DNA of 64,000 nt from NCBI RefSeq assembly GCF_030817655.1, contig NZ_JAUSZM010000003.1, positions 2,542,001-2,606,000 on the forward strand. The letters are read 5' to 3'. The translations under genes and the position numbers were made by a program. The notes beneath the pieces were generated by a model. That model did not search any database. It saw only the letters and a list, made by a program, of their open reading frames with translations, and was not told the origin of the DNA. Shown here one piece after another: positions 39,192 through 48,357 of this stretch (within the stretch, counting starts at the first letter, position 1; each line of letters starts with the position of its first letter). The stretch comes from Streptomyces sp. V4I2 (lineage in GTDB: Bacteria > Actinomycetota > Actinomycetes > Streptomycetales > Streptomycetaceae).

Positions 39192-40181
39192 CTAGCCGCC
39201 GATCGCCGACATCGGCCGGTCCGGCTGGATGAACGTCGGGTCGTCCAGGCCCGCGCCCGCCTTCTTGCCCCACATGGCCAGGCGCCAGATGCGGGCGACC
39301 TCCTCGTCGGGCGCGTCCGAGCGCAGGGCGGCGCGCAGGTCGGTCTCCTCCGTGGCGAACAGGCAGGTGCGTATCTGGCCGTCGGCCGTGAGGCGGGTGC
39401 GGTCGCAGGCCGAGCAGAACGGGCGGGTGACGGAGGCGATGACGCCGACGCGCTGGGGTCCGCCGTCGACGAGCCAGCGTTCGGCGGGGGCCGAGCCGCG
39501 CTCGCCGGAGCCCTCTTCGGTGAGGTCGAAGCGGGTGCGCAGGGACGCCAGGATGTCTCCCGCGGTGATCATGCCGTCGCGCTTCCAGCCGTGCTGGGCG
39601 TCCAGGGGCATCTGCTCGATGAACCGCAGTTCGTAGTCGTGCTCCACGGCCCAGGCCAGCAGGTCCGGGGCCTCGTCCTCGTTCAGTCCCGGCATCAGCA
39701 CCGAGTTGACCTTGACGGGGGTCAGGCCCGCCTCGCGGGCGGCGTGCAGGCCCTCGATGACGTCCTTGTGCCGGTCCCGGCGGGTGAGGGTCTTGAAGAC
39801 GTCGGGGCGCAGCGTGTCCAGCGAGACGTTGACCCGGTCCAGGCCGGCCGCCTTCAGGGCCGCCGCGGTGCGCTTGAGGCCGATGCCGTTGGTGGTGAGG
39901 GACATCTGGGGGCGCGGCTCGAGGGCCGCGACCCGCTCGACGATGCCGACCAGGCCGGGGCGCAGCAGGGGCTCACCGCCGGTGAAGCGGACTTCCCGGA
40001 TACCGAGGGCGGTAACGGCGATGTCGATGAGCCGCACGATCTCGTCGTCGGTGAGCAGATCGGGCTTGGCGAGCCACTGCAGACCCTCCTCGGGCATGCA
40101 GTAGGTGCAGCGCAGATTGCACCTGTCGGTCAGCGAGACCCTCAGATCGGTGGCCACTCGGCCGTAGGTGTCGATGAGCAC
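39192..40181 (-). CDS. moaA: GTP 3',8-cyclase MoaA (molybdenum cofactor synthesis)
   Basis: 329 residues from GTG 40181 (GGGAGGGGG upstream). Radical-SAM motif C21-x3-C25-x2-C28 (LTDRCNLRCTYC), SAM-binding FTGGEPLLRPG, and the C-terminal second cluster FCSACDRTRLTADGQIRTCLF (C-x2-C-x13-C). Ends in GG, as functional MoaA requires. Catalyses the first step of molybdopterin synthesis from GTP. The other moa genes are not adjacent. Confidence 0.96.
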   Translation of the reverse strand: MLIDTYGRVATDLRVSLTDRCNLRCTYCMPEEGLQWLAKPDLLTDDEIVRLIDIAVTALGIREVRFTGGEPLLRPGLVGIVERVAALEPRPQMSLTTNGIGLKRTAAALKAAGLDRVNVSLDTLRPDVFKTLTRRDRHKDVIEGLHAAREAGLTPVKVNSVLMPGLNEDEAPDLLAWAVEHDYELRFIEQMPLDAQHGWKRDGMITAGDILASLRTRFDLTEEGSGERGSAPAERWLVDGGPQRVGVIASVTRPFCSACDRTRLTADGQIRTCLFATEETDLRAALRSDAPDEEVARIWRLAMWGKKAGAGLDDPTFIQPDRPMSAIGG

Positions 40182-40276
40182 GTGGGCCCCCTCCCTCGCG
40201 GATCACAAGTTTCCGACACCTGCGAGCCTACGCGACCCCACTGACATCAACAGGCCCCGATCCCACGACGTAAGAC

Positions 40277-40310
40277 GCGGCCGCGTCGTAGGGATCTACG
40301 ACACGGCCGC
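40277..40310. terminator. Hairpin after the symporter gene
   Basis: 15-bp stem with one mismatch (40277-40291 with 40296-40310, GCGGCCGCGTCGTAG and near complement), 26 bp beyond the symporter stop at 40336. Confidence 0.75.
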
Positions 40311-40335
40311 TCAGGGGGCGAACCCGGGTTGGGAC

Positions 40336-41955
40336 TCAGTGCGCGCCGGTTCCGGTCAGGGACCGGACCTCCAGTTCCGCGAACTTGGCGGTGTCCGGCT
40401 CCTCCTTGGAGAGGACCGTGCCGAGCCAGCCCATCAGGAAGCCGAACGGGATCGAGATGATGCCGGGGTTCTTCAGCGGGAACCAGGCGAAGTCGACATC
40501 GGGGAACATCGCCTTGGGGTCGCCGGAGACGACGGGCGAGAACAGCACCAGGCCGACGGCGACGATCAGACCGCCGTAGATCGACCACAGGGCGCCCTGG
40601 GTGGTGAACCGCTTCCAGAACAGGCTGTAGAGGATCGTCGGCAGGTTGGCGGACGCCGCGACCGCGAAGGCGAGGGCGACGAGGCCGGCGACGTTCAGGT
40701 CGCGGGCGAGGGCGCCCAGGAGGATGGAGGCGGCACCGATGCCGATGGTCGCCAGCCTGGCCGCCCTCATCTCCTGCTTCTCGGTGGCCTTGCCCTTCTT
40801 GATGACGTTCGCGTAGATGTCGTGCGCGAAGGACGACGACGAGGCCAGGGTGAGTCCGGCGACCACGGCGAGGATCGTCGCGAAGGCGACCGCCGAGATC
40901 ACGGCGAGCAGGATGGCGCCCCAGGCGGAGTCGACGCCGCCGAGGTGGAGGGCGAGCAGGGGTGCCGCCGTGTTGCCGGACGGGTTTGACTCGATGATCT
41001 CTTCCTGGGAGATCAGCGCCGCGGCGCCGAAGCCGAGGGCGATGGTCATCAGGTAGAAGCCGCCGATGATGCCGATGGCCCAGTTGACGGACTTCCGGGC
41101 GGCCTTGGCGTTGGGCACCGTGTAGAAGCGGATCAGGATGTGCGGCAGGCCGGCGGTGCCGAGCACCAGGGCGATGCCGAGGGAGATGAAGTCCAGCTTG
41201 GTGGTGCCGGTCGCGCCGTACTGGAGACCGGGCTCCAGGAAGGCGGTGCCCTTGCCGCTGTTCTCGGCGGCCGTGCCGAGCAGGTCGGAGATGTTGAAGT
41301 TGAACTTCAGCAGCACCAGGAAGGTGATCAGGATGGTGCCGCTGATGAGCAGCACGGCCTTGACCATCTGGACCCAGGTGGTGCCCTTCATGCCGCCGAT
41401 GGAGACGTACACGATCATCAGGACGCCGACGAGGGCGACGATGAGGATCTTGCCGGCGTCGGAGGTGATGCCGAGCAGCAGGGACACGAGGACGCCCGCG
41501 CCTGCCATCTGGGCCAGCAGGTAGAAGATCGAGACGACGATGGTGGAGGTGCCGGCCGCGGTACGGACCGGGCGCTGGCGCATGCGGTACGCCAGTACGT
41601 CACCCATGGTGTAGCGGCCGGAGTTGCGCAGGGGTTCCGCGACGAGGAGCAGCGCCACCAGCCAGGCGACCAGGAAGCCGATGGAGTACAGGAAGCCGTC
41701 GTACCCGAAGAGGGCGATGGCGCCGGCGATGCCGAGGAAGGACGCGGCCGACATGTAGTCGCCGGAGACGGCGAGGCCGTTCTGGAAGGCGCTGAACTGG
41801 CGTCCGCCGGCGTAGAAGTCGGCGGCGTCCTTGGTCTGGCGGCCCGCCCAGACGGTGATGACCAGGGTCGCGACGACGAACACCGCGAACAGGGAGATGA
41901 TCAGTGGCCGGTGCTCGCTGGCCTCGCCGGCTGCCAGGGTGATCGCGGGGCTCAT
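40336..41955 (-). CDS. Sodium:solute (acetate/ActP-like) symporter
   Basis: 539 residues from ATG 41955. About 13 membrane helices of the SSF family; GRQFSAFQNGLAVSGDYMSAASFLGI and LGTAGLPHILIRFYTVPNAKAARKS match cation/acetate symporters (ActP). The start overlaps the stop of the DUF485 gene (ATGA, 41952-41955), the same pairing as yjcH-actP. Probably takes up acetate or a related short-chain acid with sodium. Confidence 0.93.
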   Translation of the reverse strand: MSPAITLAAGEASEHRPLIISLFAVFVVATLVITVWAGRQTKDAADFYAGGRQFSAFQNGLAVSGDYMSAASFLGIAGAIALFGYDGFLYSIGFLVAWLVALLLVAEPLRNSGRYTMGDVLAYRMRQRPVRTAAGTSTIVVSIFYLLAQMAGAGVLVSLLLGITSDAGKILIVALVGVLMIVYVSIGGMKGTTWVQMVKAVLLISGTILITFLVLLKFNFNISDLLGTAAENSGKGTAFLEPGLQYGATGTTKLDFISLGIALVLGTAGLPHILIRFYTVPNAKAARKSVNWAIGIIGGFYLMTIALGFGAAALISQEEIIESNPSGNTAAPLLALHLGGVDSAWGAILLAVISAVAFATILAVVAGLTLASSSSFAHDIYANVIKKGKATEKQEMRAARLATIGIGAASILLGALARDLNVAGLVALAFAVAASANLPTILYSLFWKRFTTQGALWSIYGGLIVAVGLVLFSPVVSGDPKAMFPDVDFAWFPLKNPGIISIPFGFLMGWLGTVLSKEEPDTAKFAELEVRSLTGTGAH

Positions 41956-42308
41956 GCGCCGCCCTCCATTCGGGACTTGATGGCCTCGGCCTTGGGGTCG
42001 AGCTTCGCGGCGGCGTGCCGCGAGTACCACCAGGCGATGAGGAAGGTGGTGAGGAACTGGGCGATGCCGAAGACCAGGGCGACATTGATGTTGCCGAAGA
42101 GCTTGGTGCCCATGAAGTCGCCCGCGTAGTTCGACAGCAGGACGTACAGCAGGTACCAGGCGATGAAGCCGACGGTCAGCGGAAAGGCGAAGGAGCGGTA
42201 GGAGCGGCGCAGTTCACCGAACTCCGCGCTCTGAGCCACCTCGGTGAACTCCTCGGGTGAGGGGAGTTTGTGTTGCTCTTTCGAGGGGGGCGGTGCGTCG
42301 GTGGCCAC
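41952..42308 (-). CDS. DUF485 membrane protein, partner of the symporter
   Basis: 118 residues from GTG 42308. EFGELRRSYRSFAFPLTVGFIAWYLLYVLLSNYAGDFMGTKLFGNINVALVFGIAQFLTTFLIAW is the DUF485 core with two helices. It always precedes ActP-like genes and may be an accessory subunit. Heads a two-gene operon. Confidence 0.93.
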   Translation of the reverse strand: MATDAPPPSKEQHKLPSPEEFTEVAQSAEFGELRRSYRSFAFPLTVGFIAWYLLYVLLSNYAGDFMGTKLFGNINVALVFGIAQFLTTFLIAWWYSRHAAAKLDPKAEAIKSRMEGGA

Positions 42309-42561
42309 GGAGTCTCCTCGCGTTGCGGGTGCGGTTGTTACGGGGATCGGGGGCGAGTGTCCTCGCGTTCCCTGCCCAAGGTCACGGCGGCGCGCAAGCC
42401 CCGGTTCAACAACGCGGGCTTCTTTCCGAAGTCACTTCGGGTAAGTCATTGCTGGCCAGCGACTTCGGGAGATAGCTTCGGCCCTGCACACCCGTCATGT
42501 ACCTGCCCGAGCACCACCTGTGCCTCGGGCCGGTTTCGTTTCCGGATGATGTGGAGACCCC
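42309..42561. other. Divergent promoter region with palindromes
   Basis: 253 bp between DUF485 and the first subtilase. It contains CCGAAGT-C-ACTTCGG (42426-42440), GCTGGCCAGC (42451-42460) and a further GACTTCGG half-site at 42461, all 102-136 bp upstream of the subtilase start. No gene seen. Confidence 0.55.
42426..42440. promoter_or_regulatory. Palindrome upstream of the subtilase genes
   Basis: CCGAAGT-C-ACTTCGG, perfect 7-bp arms, with a related half-site 20 bp downstream. Candidate operator controlling the secreted proteases. Confidence 0.45.
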
Positions 42562-44091
42562 ATGCCTCATCTGCGTTCCAGACGCCGCCTGGCCCTTGCC
42601 GTGCCCGTCGTTCTGTCGTTGACGGCCTCGCTGGGCTTCCTGCCCGCGGCCGCGTCGGCCGCTCCGCAGGCGGAGACCTCCGCTCAGGCGGTGGACGCGC
42701 CCAACCTGGCGTATGTCGTCAACACCAAGCTGGACCGCCGCACGATCGAAGCGGTGAAGAAGGCGGTGCCCGCGGCCGGCGGCACCGTCGTGACCACGTA
42801 CGAGAAGATCGGCGTCATCGTCGTCCACTCGTCGAACCCGGACTTCGGCAAGGAGATTCGCAAGGTGCGCGGGGTGCAGTCGGCGGGTGCCACGCGCACC
42901 ACGCCGCTGACCGCCGCGGGCTCGACCGACGAGGGGTCGGCGCAGTTCCTGTCGAAGGAGCAGGCCGCGAAGGTCGAGAGCGCGTCGGCGGCGACGCCCG
43001 ACAGCGAGCCCCTCGAGGCCGACCAGTGGGACCTGCGGGCGATCGGCGCCGACAAGGCCGCGAAGATCAACCCGGGCAGCAGCAAGGTGACCGTCGCCGT
43101 GATCGACACCGGCGTGGACGACACCCACCCGGACCTCGCCCCGAACTTCTCCGCCTCCCAGTCGGCCAACTGCGTCGGCGGCGTGGCGGACACCAGTGAG
43201 GGCGCCTGGCGTCCGTACACCGCGGACGACTACCACGGCACGCACGTGGCCGGTGAGATAGCCGCGGCCCGCAACGGCATCGGTGTCGCCGGTGTCGCTC
43301 CGGGCGTCAAGGTTTCCGGCATCAAGGTGAGCGACCCGGACAACGGCCTCTTCTACCCGGAGAGCGTCGTGTGCGCCTTCGTGTTCGCCGCCGACCACGG
43401 TGTCGAGATCACCAACAACAGCTACTACGTTGATCCGTGGCTGTACAACTGCATGGACGACCCCGACCAGCGGGCCATCGTCGATGCGGTCAACAGGGCG
43501 CAGCTCTACGCCCAGCACAAGGGTCTGCTCAACCTCGCGTCGGCGGGCAACTCCAACCACGACCTGGACTCCGACGCGATCGTCGACGACTCCAGCCCCG
43601 ACGACTCCACGCCGGTCGAGCGGACCATCGACCCGCACGAGTGCTTCGACGTGCCGACGCAGCTGCCGGGTGTCGTCACGGTCAGCGCGACGGGCGTCCA
43701 GAACCTCAAGTCGTACTACTCCACGTACGGCAAGGGCGTCATCGACGTCGCCGCGCCGGGCGGCGACCGGCTCTACCAGATCCCGGACACGCCGTCGAAG
43801 AACGGCCGCATCCTGTCCACCATGCCGAACGGCCAGTACGCCTTCCTCCAGGGCACGTCGATGGCTTCCCCGCACGCCGCGGGTGTCGCCGCGCTGCTGA
43901 AGTCGACGCATCCGAAGGCGACGTCGGCCCAGCTCCAGGCGCTGCTCAAGGCGCAGGCGGACGCCACCGCCTGCCCGGAGTCGTACGACCAGGACGGCAA
44001 CGGCACGCAGGACGCGGTGTGCAAGGGCGGCAAGCACGTCAACGGCTTCTACGGGTACGGCATCGTCAACGCCCTGCGCGCGGTGAAGTGA
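42562..44091 (+). CDS. Secreted S8 family peptidase (subtilase) 1
   Basis: 509 residues from ATG 42562. Signal peptide at about 1-33 (RRRLALAVPVVLSLTASLGFLPAAASA), an inhibitor-like propeptide region (about 45-105), then the S8 domain with D182 (VIDTGVDDTHPD), H225 (HGTHVAGEIA), oxyanion Asn (SAGNSNHD) and S433 (GTSMASPH). All catalytic residues present. Exported via Sec and activated by loss of the propeptide. A paralogue follows 98 bp downstream. Confidence 0.95.
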   Translation: MPHLRSRRRLALAVPVVLSLTASLGFLPAAASAAPQAETSAQAVDAPNLAYVVNTKLDRRTIEAVKKAVPAAGGTVVTTYEKIGVIVVHSSNPDFGKEIRKVRGVQSAGATRTTPLTAAGSTDEGSAQFLSKEQAAKVESASAATPDSEPLEADQWDLRAIGADKAAKINPGSSKVTVAVIDTGVDDTHPDLAPNFSASQSANCVGGVADTSEGAWRPYTADDYHGTHVAGEIAAARNGIGVAGVAPGVKVSGIKVSDPDNGLFYPESVVCAFVFAADHGVEITNNSYYVDPWLYNCMDDPDQRAIVDAVNRAQLYAQHKGLLNLASAGNSNHDLDSDAIVDDSSPDDSTPVERTIDPHECFDVPTQLPGVVTVSATGVQNLKSYYSTYGKGVIDVAAPGGDRLYQIPDTPSKNGRILSTMPNGQYAFLQGTSMASPHAAGVAALLKSTHPKATSAQLQALLKAQADATACPESYDQDGNGTQDAVCKGGKHVNGFYGYGIVNALRAVK

Positions 44092-44189
44092 CCCGTACCG
44101 CCGTACTCCCGTATCACCGGGGCACCTCGCCCCTTGGGACTCCCCGCACGGTCCGTCCCACACCGCGAACGAACTGGAGACACTGACAT

Positions 44190-45758
44190 ATGACAGCGCC
44201 TCACCCGCGCTACCGCCGCGCGGTCGCCATCCCCCTCGGTATGGCCCTGACGACGGCCCTGGCCTTCCTGCCGGGCGCCACGGCGTCCGCGGCCGACGTG
44301 CCCGGCACCGTGGCCGGCGTCACCGGCGCCGTGAACGACGTCCTGGGCTCCGTGGCCACGGACGACGCCACCGCGCTCAGCTACGTCGTCAACGTCCGCC
44401 CCGGGCACGGCCCTTCCGCGCACATCAAGAAGGCCATCGCCGAGGCCGGCGGCACGATCGTGACGTCGTACGCCCAGATCGGCGTGATCGTCGTCCACTC
44501 GTCGAACGCCGACTTCGCCAAGACGATCCGCAAGGTCAAGGGCGTCGAGTCGGCCGGCAACACCCGCAACGCCCCGCTGCCCGCCCAGTCGACGACCGAC
44601 CTGGGCACGCCGAAGGCGCTCAGCGCGGCGGAGGTCGCCGCCGCCGAGGCCGAGGCCGCCGCCGGGCAGGACCCGCTGGAGCCGTTGCAGTGGGACCTGC
44701 CCGCCATCAAGGCGGACAAGGCGCACGAGAAGTCCCTCGGCAGCAGCAAGGTGACGGTCGCCGTGATCGACACCGGTGTCGACGACACGCACCCCGACAT
44801 CGCACCGAACTTCGACCGTGCCGCGTCGGTCAACTGTGTGACGGGCAAGCCGGACACGACCGACGGGGCGTGGCGGCCGAGCGCGTCGGAGAGCCCGCAC
44901 GGCACGCACGTGGCCGGTGAGATCGCGGCCGCCAAGAACGGCGTCGGCATGACGGGTGTCGCGCCCGGCGTGAAGGTCTCCGGCATCAAGGTGTCGACCA
45001 CCGCCGGCTACTTCTACACCGAGGCCGTGGTCTGCGGCTTCGTGTGGGCGGCCGAGCACGGCGTCGACGTCACGAACAACAGCTATTACACCGACCCGTG
45101 GTACTTCAACTGCACGGACGACCCGGACCAGAAGGCGCTCGTCGACGCCATCACCCGGGCCTCGCGGTATGCGGAGAAGAAGGGCGCGGTCAACGTCGCG
45201 GCGGCGGGCAACGAGAACTACGACCTCGCGGCCGACGAGATCACCGACCCGGTCTCGCCGAACGACGCCACGCCCTCGGACCGGGTGATCGACCCGTCGG
45301 AGTGCCTCGACATACCGACCCAGCTGCCGGGTGTCGTGACGGTGGCCTCGACCGGCGCCAAGGGCATCAAGTCGTCCTTCTCCAACCACGGTCTGGGTGT
45401 CGTCGACATCGCCGCGCCCGGCGGCGACTCGACGGCCTACCAGAAGCCGGAGGCGCCCGCGACCAGCGGTCTGATCCTGGGCACGCTGCCCGGCGGCAAG
45501 TGGGGCTACATGGCCGGTACGTCGATGGCGAGCCCGCATGTCGCGGCCGTCGCCGCCCTGATCAAGTCGACGCACCCGTACGCCTCACCGGCGCTCGTGA
45601 AGGCACTGCTGTACGCCGAGGCCGACGCCACGCCGTGCACGGACCCGTACGACATCAACAGCGACGGCAAGATCGACGCCGTCTGCGAGGGGTCGAAGAA
45701 CCGCAACGGCTTCTACGGCTGGGGTACCGCGGACGCGCTGGACGCGGTCACCAAGTAG
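44190..45758 (+). CDS. Secreted S8 family peptidase (subtilase) 2
   Basis: 522 residues from ATG 44190. Signal peptide at about 1-34 (AVAIPLGMALTTALAFLPGATASA), propeptide (about 60-130, IVTSYAQIGVIVVHSSNADFAKTIRKVKGV), S8 domain with D194, H237, Asn in AAGNENYD and S445 (GTSMASPH). Clearly a tandem duplicate of the upstream gene; the two share the C-terminal GFYGWG/GFYGYG...ALDAV pattern. Both likely degrade protein during differentiation or feeding; that is inference. Confidence 0.95.
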   Translation: MTAPHPRYRRAVAIPLGMALTTALAFLPGATASAADVPGTVAGVTGAVNDVLGSVATDDATALSYVVNVRPGHGPSAHIKKAIAEAGGTIVTSYAQIGVIVVHSSNADFAKTIRKVKGVESAGNTRNAPLPAQSTTDLGTPKALSAAEVAAAEAEAAAGQDPLEPLQWDLPAIKADKAHEKSLGSSKVTVAVIDTGVDDTHPDIAPNFDRAASVNCVTGKPDTTDGAWRPSASESPHGTHVAGEIAAAKNGVGMTGVAPGVKVSGIKVSTTAGYFYTEAVVCGFVWAAEHGVDVTNNSYYTDPWYFNCTDDPDQKALVDAITRASRYAEKKGAVNVAAAGNENYDLAADEITDPVSPNDATPSDRVIDPSECLDIPTQLPGVVTVASTGAKGIKSSFSNHGLGVVDIAAPGGDSTAYQKPEAPATSGLILGTLPGGKWGYMAGTSMASPHVAAVAALIKSTHPYASPALVKALLYAEADATPCTDPYDINSDGKIDAVCEGSKNRNGFYGWGTADALDAVTK

Positions 45759-45775
45759 CGCAGACAGATTGACGC

Positions 45776-45809
45776 TTCGGGCCGGACGGATTGATCCGTC
45801 CGGCCCGAA
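45776..45809. terminator. Terminator after the subtilase pair
   Basis: Perfect 16-bp stem (45776-45791 with 45794-45809, centre TTGATCC-like) about 18 bp past the stop at 45758. The loop is minimal, so a few central pairs will open. Confidence 0.85.
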
Positions 45810-45820
45810 CCTGTCTCATC

Positions 45821-45849
45821 TTGATCGGATCAATACTGCATAGTGCAGT
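45821..45849. promoter_or_regulatory. Two adjacent palindromes at the CoA-transferase start
   Basis: TTGATC-G-GATCAA (45821-45833) and ACTGCA-TAG-TGCAGT (45835-45849), both perfect, sit directly before the ATG at 45851. AT-rich in context. The second overlaps the expected ribosome-binding region, and no GGAGG is visible, so the gene may be leaderless or controlled by a repressor here. Confidence 0.6.
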
Positions 45850-45850
45850 C

Positions 45851-47236
45851 ATGACTGAAATCACGTACGTGGTGCGGAAGGGCGCTCTTGAGGGGCGGCT
45901 TCCCGTACGGGAGCTGGCGCGGGCCTGTGTCGGCGCGTGCGCGCTGGCCGCCGCCGAGCTGGGGGCGAGGCGGGCCGGGCTCGCGAAGGTGCCCGGGGTT
46001 CGGGTGGACGACGGGGCCGTGGCGACGGCGTTCGTCAGTGAGCGGCATCTGCTGGTCGACGGGCGGGCTCCGGTCACCTTCGCTCCGCTGTCGCGGTTCT
46101 GGCGGACGGCGGACGGGTGGGTGCGTACGCACGCGAACTATCCGCATCACCGGGCGCGGCTGCTGGCCGCGTTGGGGGTGCGGGAGGGCGAGCGAGCCGT
46201 GACGGCCGTCGAGGCGGCGCTGGCCGAGCGGTCCGCCCTGGAGGCCGAGGAGGCCGTGTACGCGGCCGGAGGCCTCGCCGTCGCGCTGCGCACGCCCGAG
46301 GAGTGGGCCGCGCACGAGCAGGGGGCCGCGGTGGCCGGGCGGCCGTTGGTGGAGCGGGAGCGGCTGGATTCCGCACGTGCGCGTGCCCTGCCCCCGATCG
46401 ACACGACACTCTTGGCGCCCGCCTCAGCGCCCGCCTTGTTGCCCGCCGCCGGACTGCGCGTCCTCGACCTGACCCGGGTCATCGCGGGCCCGGTCGCCAC
46501 CCGCACGCTCGCCCTGCTGGGTGCGGACGTGCTGCGCGTGGACGCACCGCAGCTGCCCGAACTCCCCGACCAGCACGCCGACACGGGCTTCGGGAAGCGG
46601 TCGACGACCCTCGACCTCATGGCCGACCGGCGGGCCTTCGAGGAGCTGCTCGCGGCGGCGGACGTGGTCGTCACCGGCTACCGGCCGGGCGCCCTGGACC
46701 GGTTCGGCCTGTCGGCACAGGCACTGGCCGAGCGGCGGCCCGGAGTGGTCGTGGCGCAGTTGTCGGCATGGGGCGCGTACGGGCCGTGGGGCGGGCGGCG
46801 GGGCTTCGACAGCCTGGTCCAGGTGGCCACGGGGATCGCCGCGGTCGAGGGATCGATGGAGGAGCCTGGCGCCCTGCCGGCGCAGGCCTTGGACCACGGG
46901 ACGGGGTACCTGCTGGCGGCGGCCGTGCTGCGGGCGCTGGCCGAGCAGTCGGACGAGGGCGGCAGTCGGGTCGTACGGCTGGCGCTGGCCCGGACGGCCC
47001 GGTGGCTGATGGACGGGGTCGGGACGGGCGGCCCCGAGGGTGTCCCGTACGCCGGGAGCGGTGCAAACGGCGTCGAAGGTGCGCCGTACGACGGGCCCGG
47101 CTCCTGGCTGACGGAGACGGACAGTGGGCTCGGGCGGCTGCGGTACGCCCTGTCGCCGGTCTCCTTCGAGGGCGGCCCGGTGGACTGGGCGCGACCGCCG
47201 GGGCCGTGGGGAGCGGACGCGCCGCGCTGGAGCTGA
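45851..47236 (+). CDS. Family III CoA transferase-like protein
   Basis: 461 residues from ATG 45851. The canonical N-terminal motif of family III transferases, LRVLDLTRVIAGPVATRTLALLGADVLRVDAP, begins only at about residue 205, followed by KRSTTLDL, VVTGYRPGALDRFGL and RGFDSLVQVATGIA. The first 200 residues (GWVRTHANYPHHRARLLAALG...PEEWAAHEQGAAVA) resemble the C-terminal part of the family. So the domain order looks permuted or half-duplicated. Substrate unknown. Probably autonomously regulated through the palindromes at its start. Confidence 0.8.
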   Translation: MTEITYVVRKGALEGRLPVRELARACVGACALAAAELGARRAGLAKVPGVRVDDGAVATAFVSERHLLVDGRAPVTFAPLSRFWRTADGWVRTHANYPHHRARLLAALGVREGERAVTAVEAALAERSALEAEEAVYAAGGLAVALRTPEEWAAHEQGAAVAGRPLVERERLDSARARALPPIDTTLLAPASAPALLPAAGLRVLDLTRVIAGPVATRTLALLGADVLRVDAPQLPELPDQHADTGFGKRSTTLDLMADRRAFEELLAAADVVVTGYRPGALDRFGLSAQALAERRPGVVVAQLSAWGAYGPWGGRRGFDSLVQVATGIAAVEGSMEEPGALPAQALDHGTGYLLAAAVLRALAEQSDEGGSRVVRLALARTARWLMDGVGTGGPEGVPYAGSGANGVEGAPYDGPGSWLTETDSGLGRLRYALSPVSFEGGPVDWARPPGPWGADAPRWS

Positions 47237-47336
47237 GTCACGGTCGGGCCGCGAACGTACCGATGGGCGGAATGCCGCACCGCCAGTTGTTTTCCTGTAC
47301 TTGCCCGGTTCTGTGACGGCTGGTGAAGATCTCGAG

Positions 47337-48344
47337 GTGACCTTGACAAGACCCACTCCCGGGGTGCCCGACGCGAGCGACTCGGTAGGGCGTCCCGGCA
47401 CCGGCCGGGCCGTCGCCGTCCTGCTCCTGGCGGTGCTGGCCGCGCTGATACCGCTGTTCGGGCCGTCCGCGGCACTGCACGACACCGGGGAGGCCGCAGC
47501 GCCCGGCGCCGGCGGTGTCGCGCTGCTGCGTACGGTGCTGTTCGCGGCGCTGTGCGTGCCGGTGGGCGAGTTGTTCGTGCGCCGGCTGGCGCGTTCCGTG
47601 CCCGGTGCTCCCGAGGCCGCGCCCCGCGACTGGGCGCCGTACGCGGCCGCCGTCGGTTTCGTCGCCGCGCTGGGCCTCGCGTCGTTCGTGGCGACAGGGA
47701 ACCTCGTGCCGGGCAGCGTCGCCGAGATCGACGTCGGCGGCCTCTACGAGTCCCGCGACGGCAAGCTCGCGCTGGTGGAGGTCAACGCGTTCCTCGCGGC
47801 CGGGCTCTGCGCCCTCTCCGCGCGGCCCGCGACGCAGGTGTGGCCGCTGGCCGCGGTGGTCGTGGCGGAGGCCCTGCGCGCGCATCCCACGACCGAGCAG
47901 AGCCCGCTGATCGGCTCCGGGCTGACGCTGGCGCACCTGACGTGCGCGGCGCTGTGGGCGGGCGGCCTGCTGTACGCGCTGCGGACGCTGCGGCGCTGGG
48001 GTCCCTCGGAAGCGGGGGTGGCGTTGTTGGGGCTCTACGCGCGCGTGGCGGCGGTTCTGCTCGCCGCCATCACGGCGACCGGGGTGTGGAGTTCGCTGCG
48101 CCGGATGCCGTCGGACACGGTCCTGGAGCAGCTGACGACGACGGCGTACGGGCGCGTCCTGCTGGCCAAGGTGCTCCTGGTGGCCGTCGTCGCCGTGCTC
48201 GCCCTGTGGGCGCGGATCCGGCTCGGCCGGGCCGCCGACCCGCTGACCGCCTGCTCGCCCGCGCGCGCGGAGGTCGTCGCGCTGGGCATGGTGGTCGCGG
48301 TGTCGGGGCTGCTGACGGCGCTGCCGGTGCCGATCCGCTGGTGA
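47337..48344 (+). CDS. CopD-type membrane protein
   Basis: 335 residues from GTG 47337 (a GTG at 47313 is an in-frame alternative). About eight hydrophobic segments, e.g. AVAVLLLAVLAALIPLFGP, VAVVALAL-type helices and SGLTLAHLTCAALWAGGLLYALRTLRRW; the last resembles the CopD copper-resistance domain, where His contacts copper during import. No copper chaperone or CopC is adjacent. Confidence 0.75.
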   Translation: MTLTRPTPGVPDASDSVGRPGTGRAVAVLLLAVLAALIPLFGPSAALHDTGEAAAPGAGGVALLRTVLFAALCVPVGELFVRRLARSVPGAPEAAPRDWAPYAAAVGFVAALGLASFVATGNLVPGSVAEIDVGGLYESRDGKLALVEVNAFLAAGLCALSARPATQVWPLAAVVVAEALRAHPTTEQSPLIGSGLTLAHLTCAALWAGGLLYALRTLRRWGPSEAGVALLGLYARVAAVLLAAITATGVWSSLRRMPSDTVLEQLTTTAYGRVLLAKVLLVAVVAVLALWARIRLGRAADPLTACSPARAEVVALGMVVAVSGLLTALPVPIRW

Positions 48345-48357
48345 GGCCGCCGAGCCT

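Noticed and set aside
40182..40335. Molybdenum-cofactor riboswitch upstream of moaA
   Set aside because: The hairpin here is a terminator for the symporter on the same strand and lacks the size and complexity of a Moco leader.
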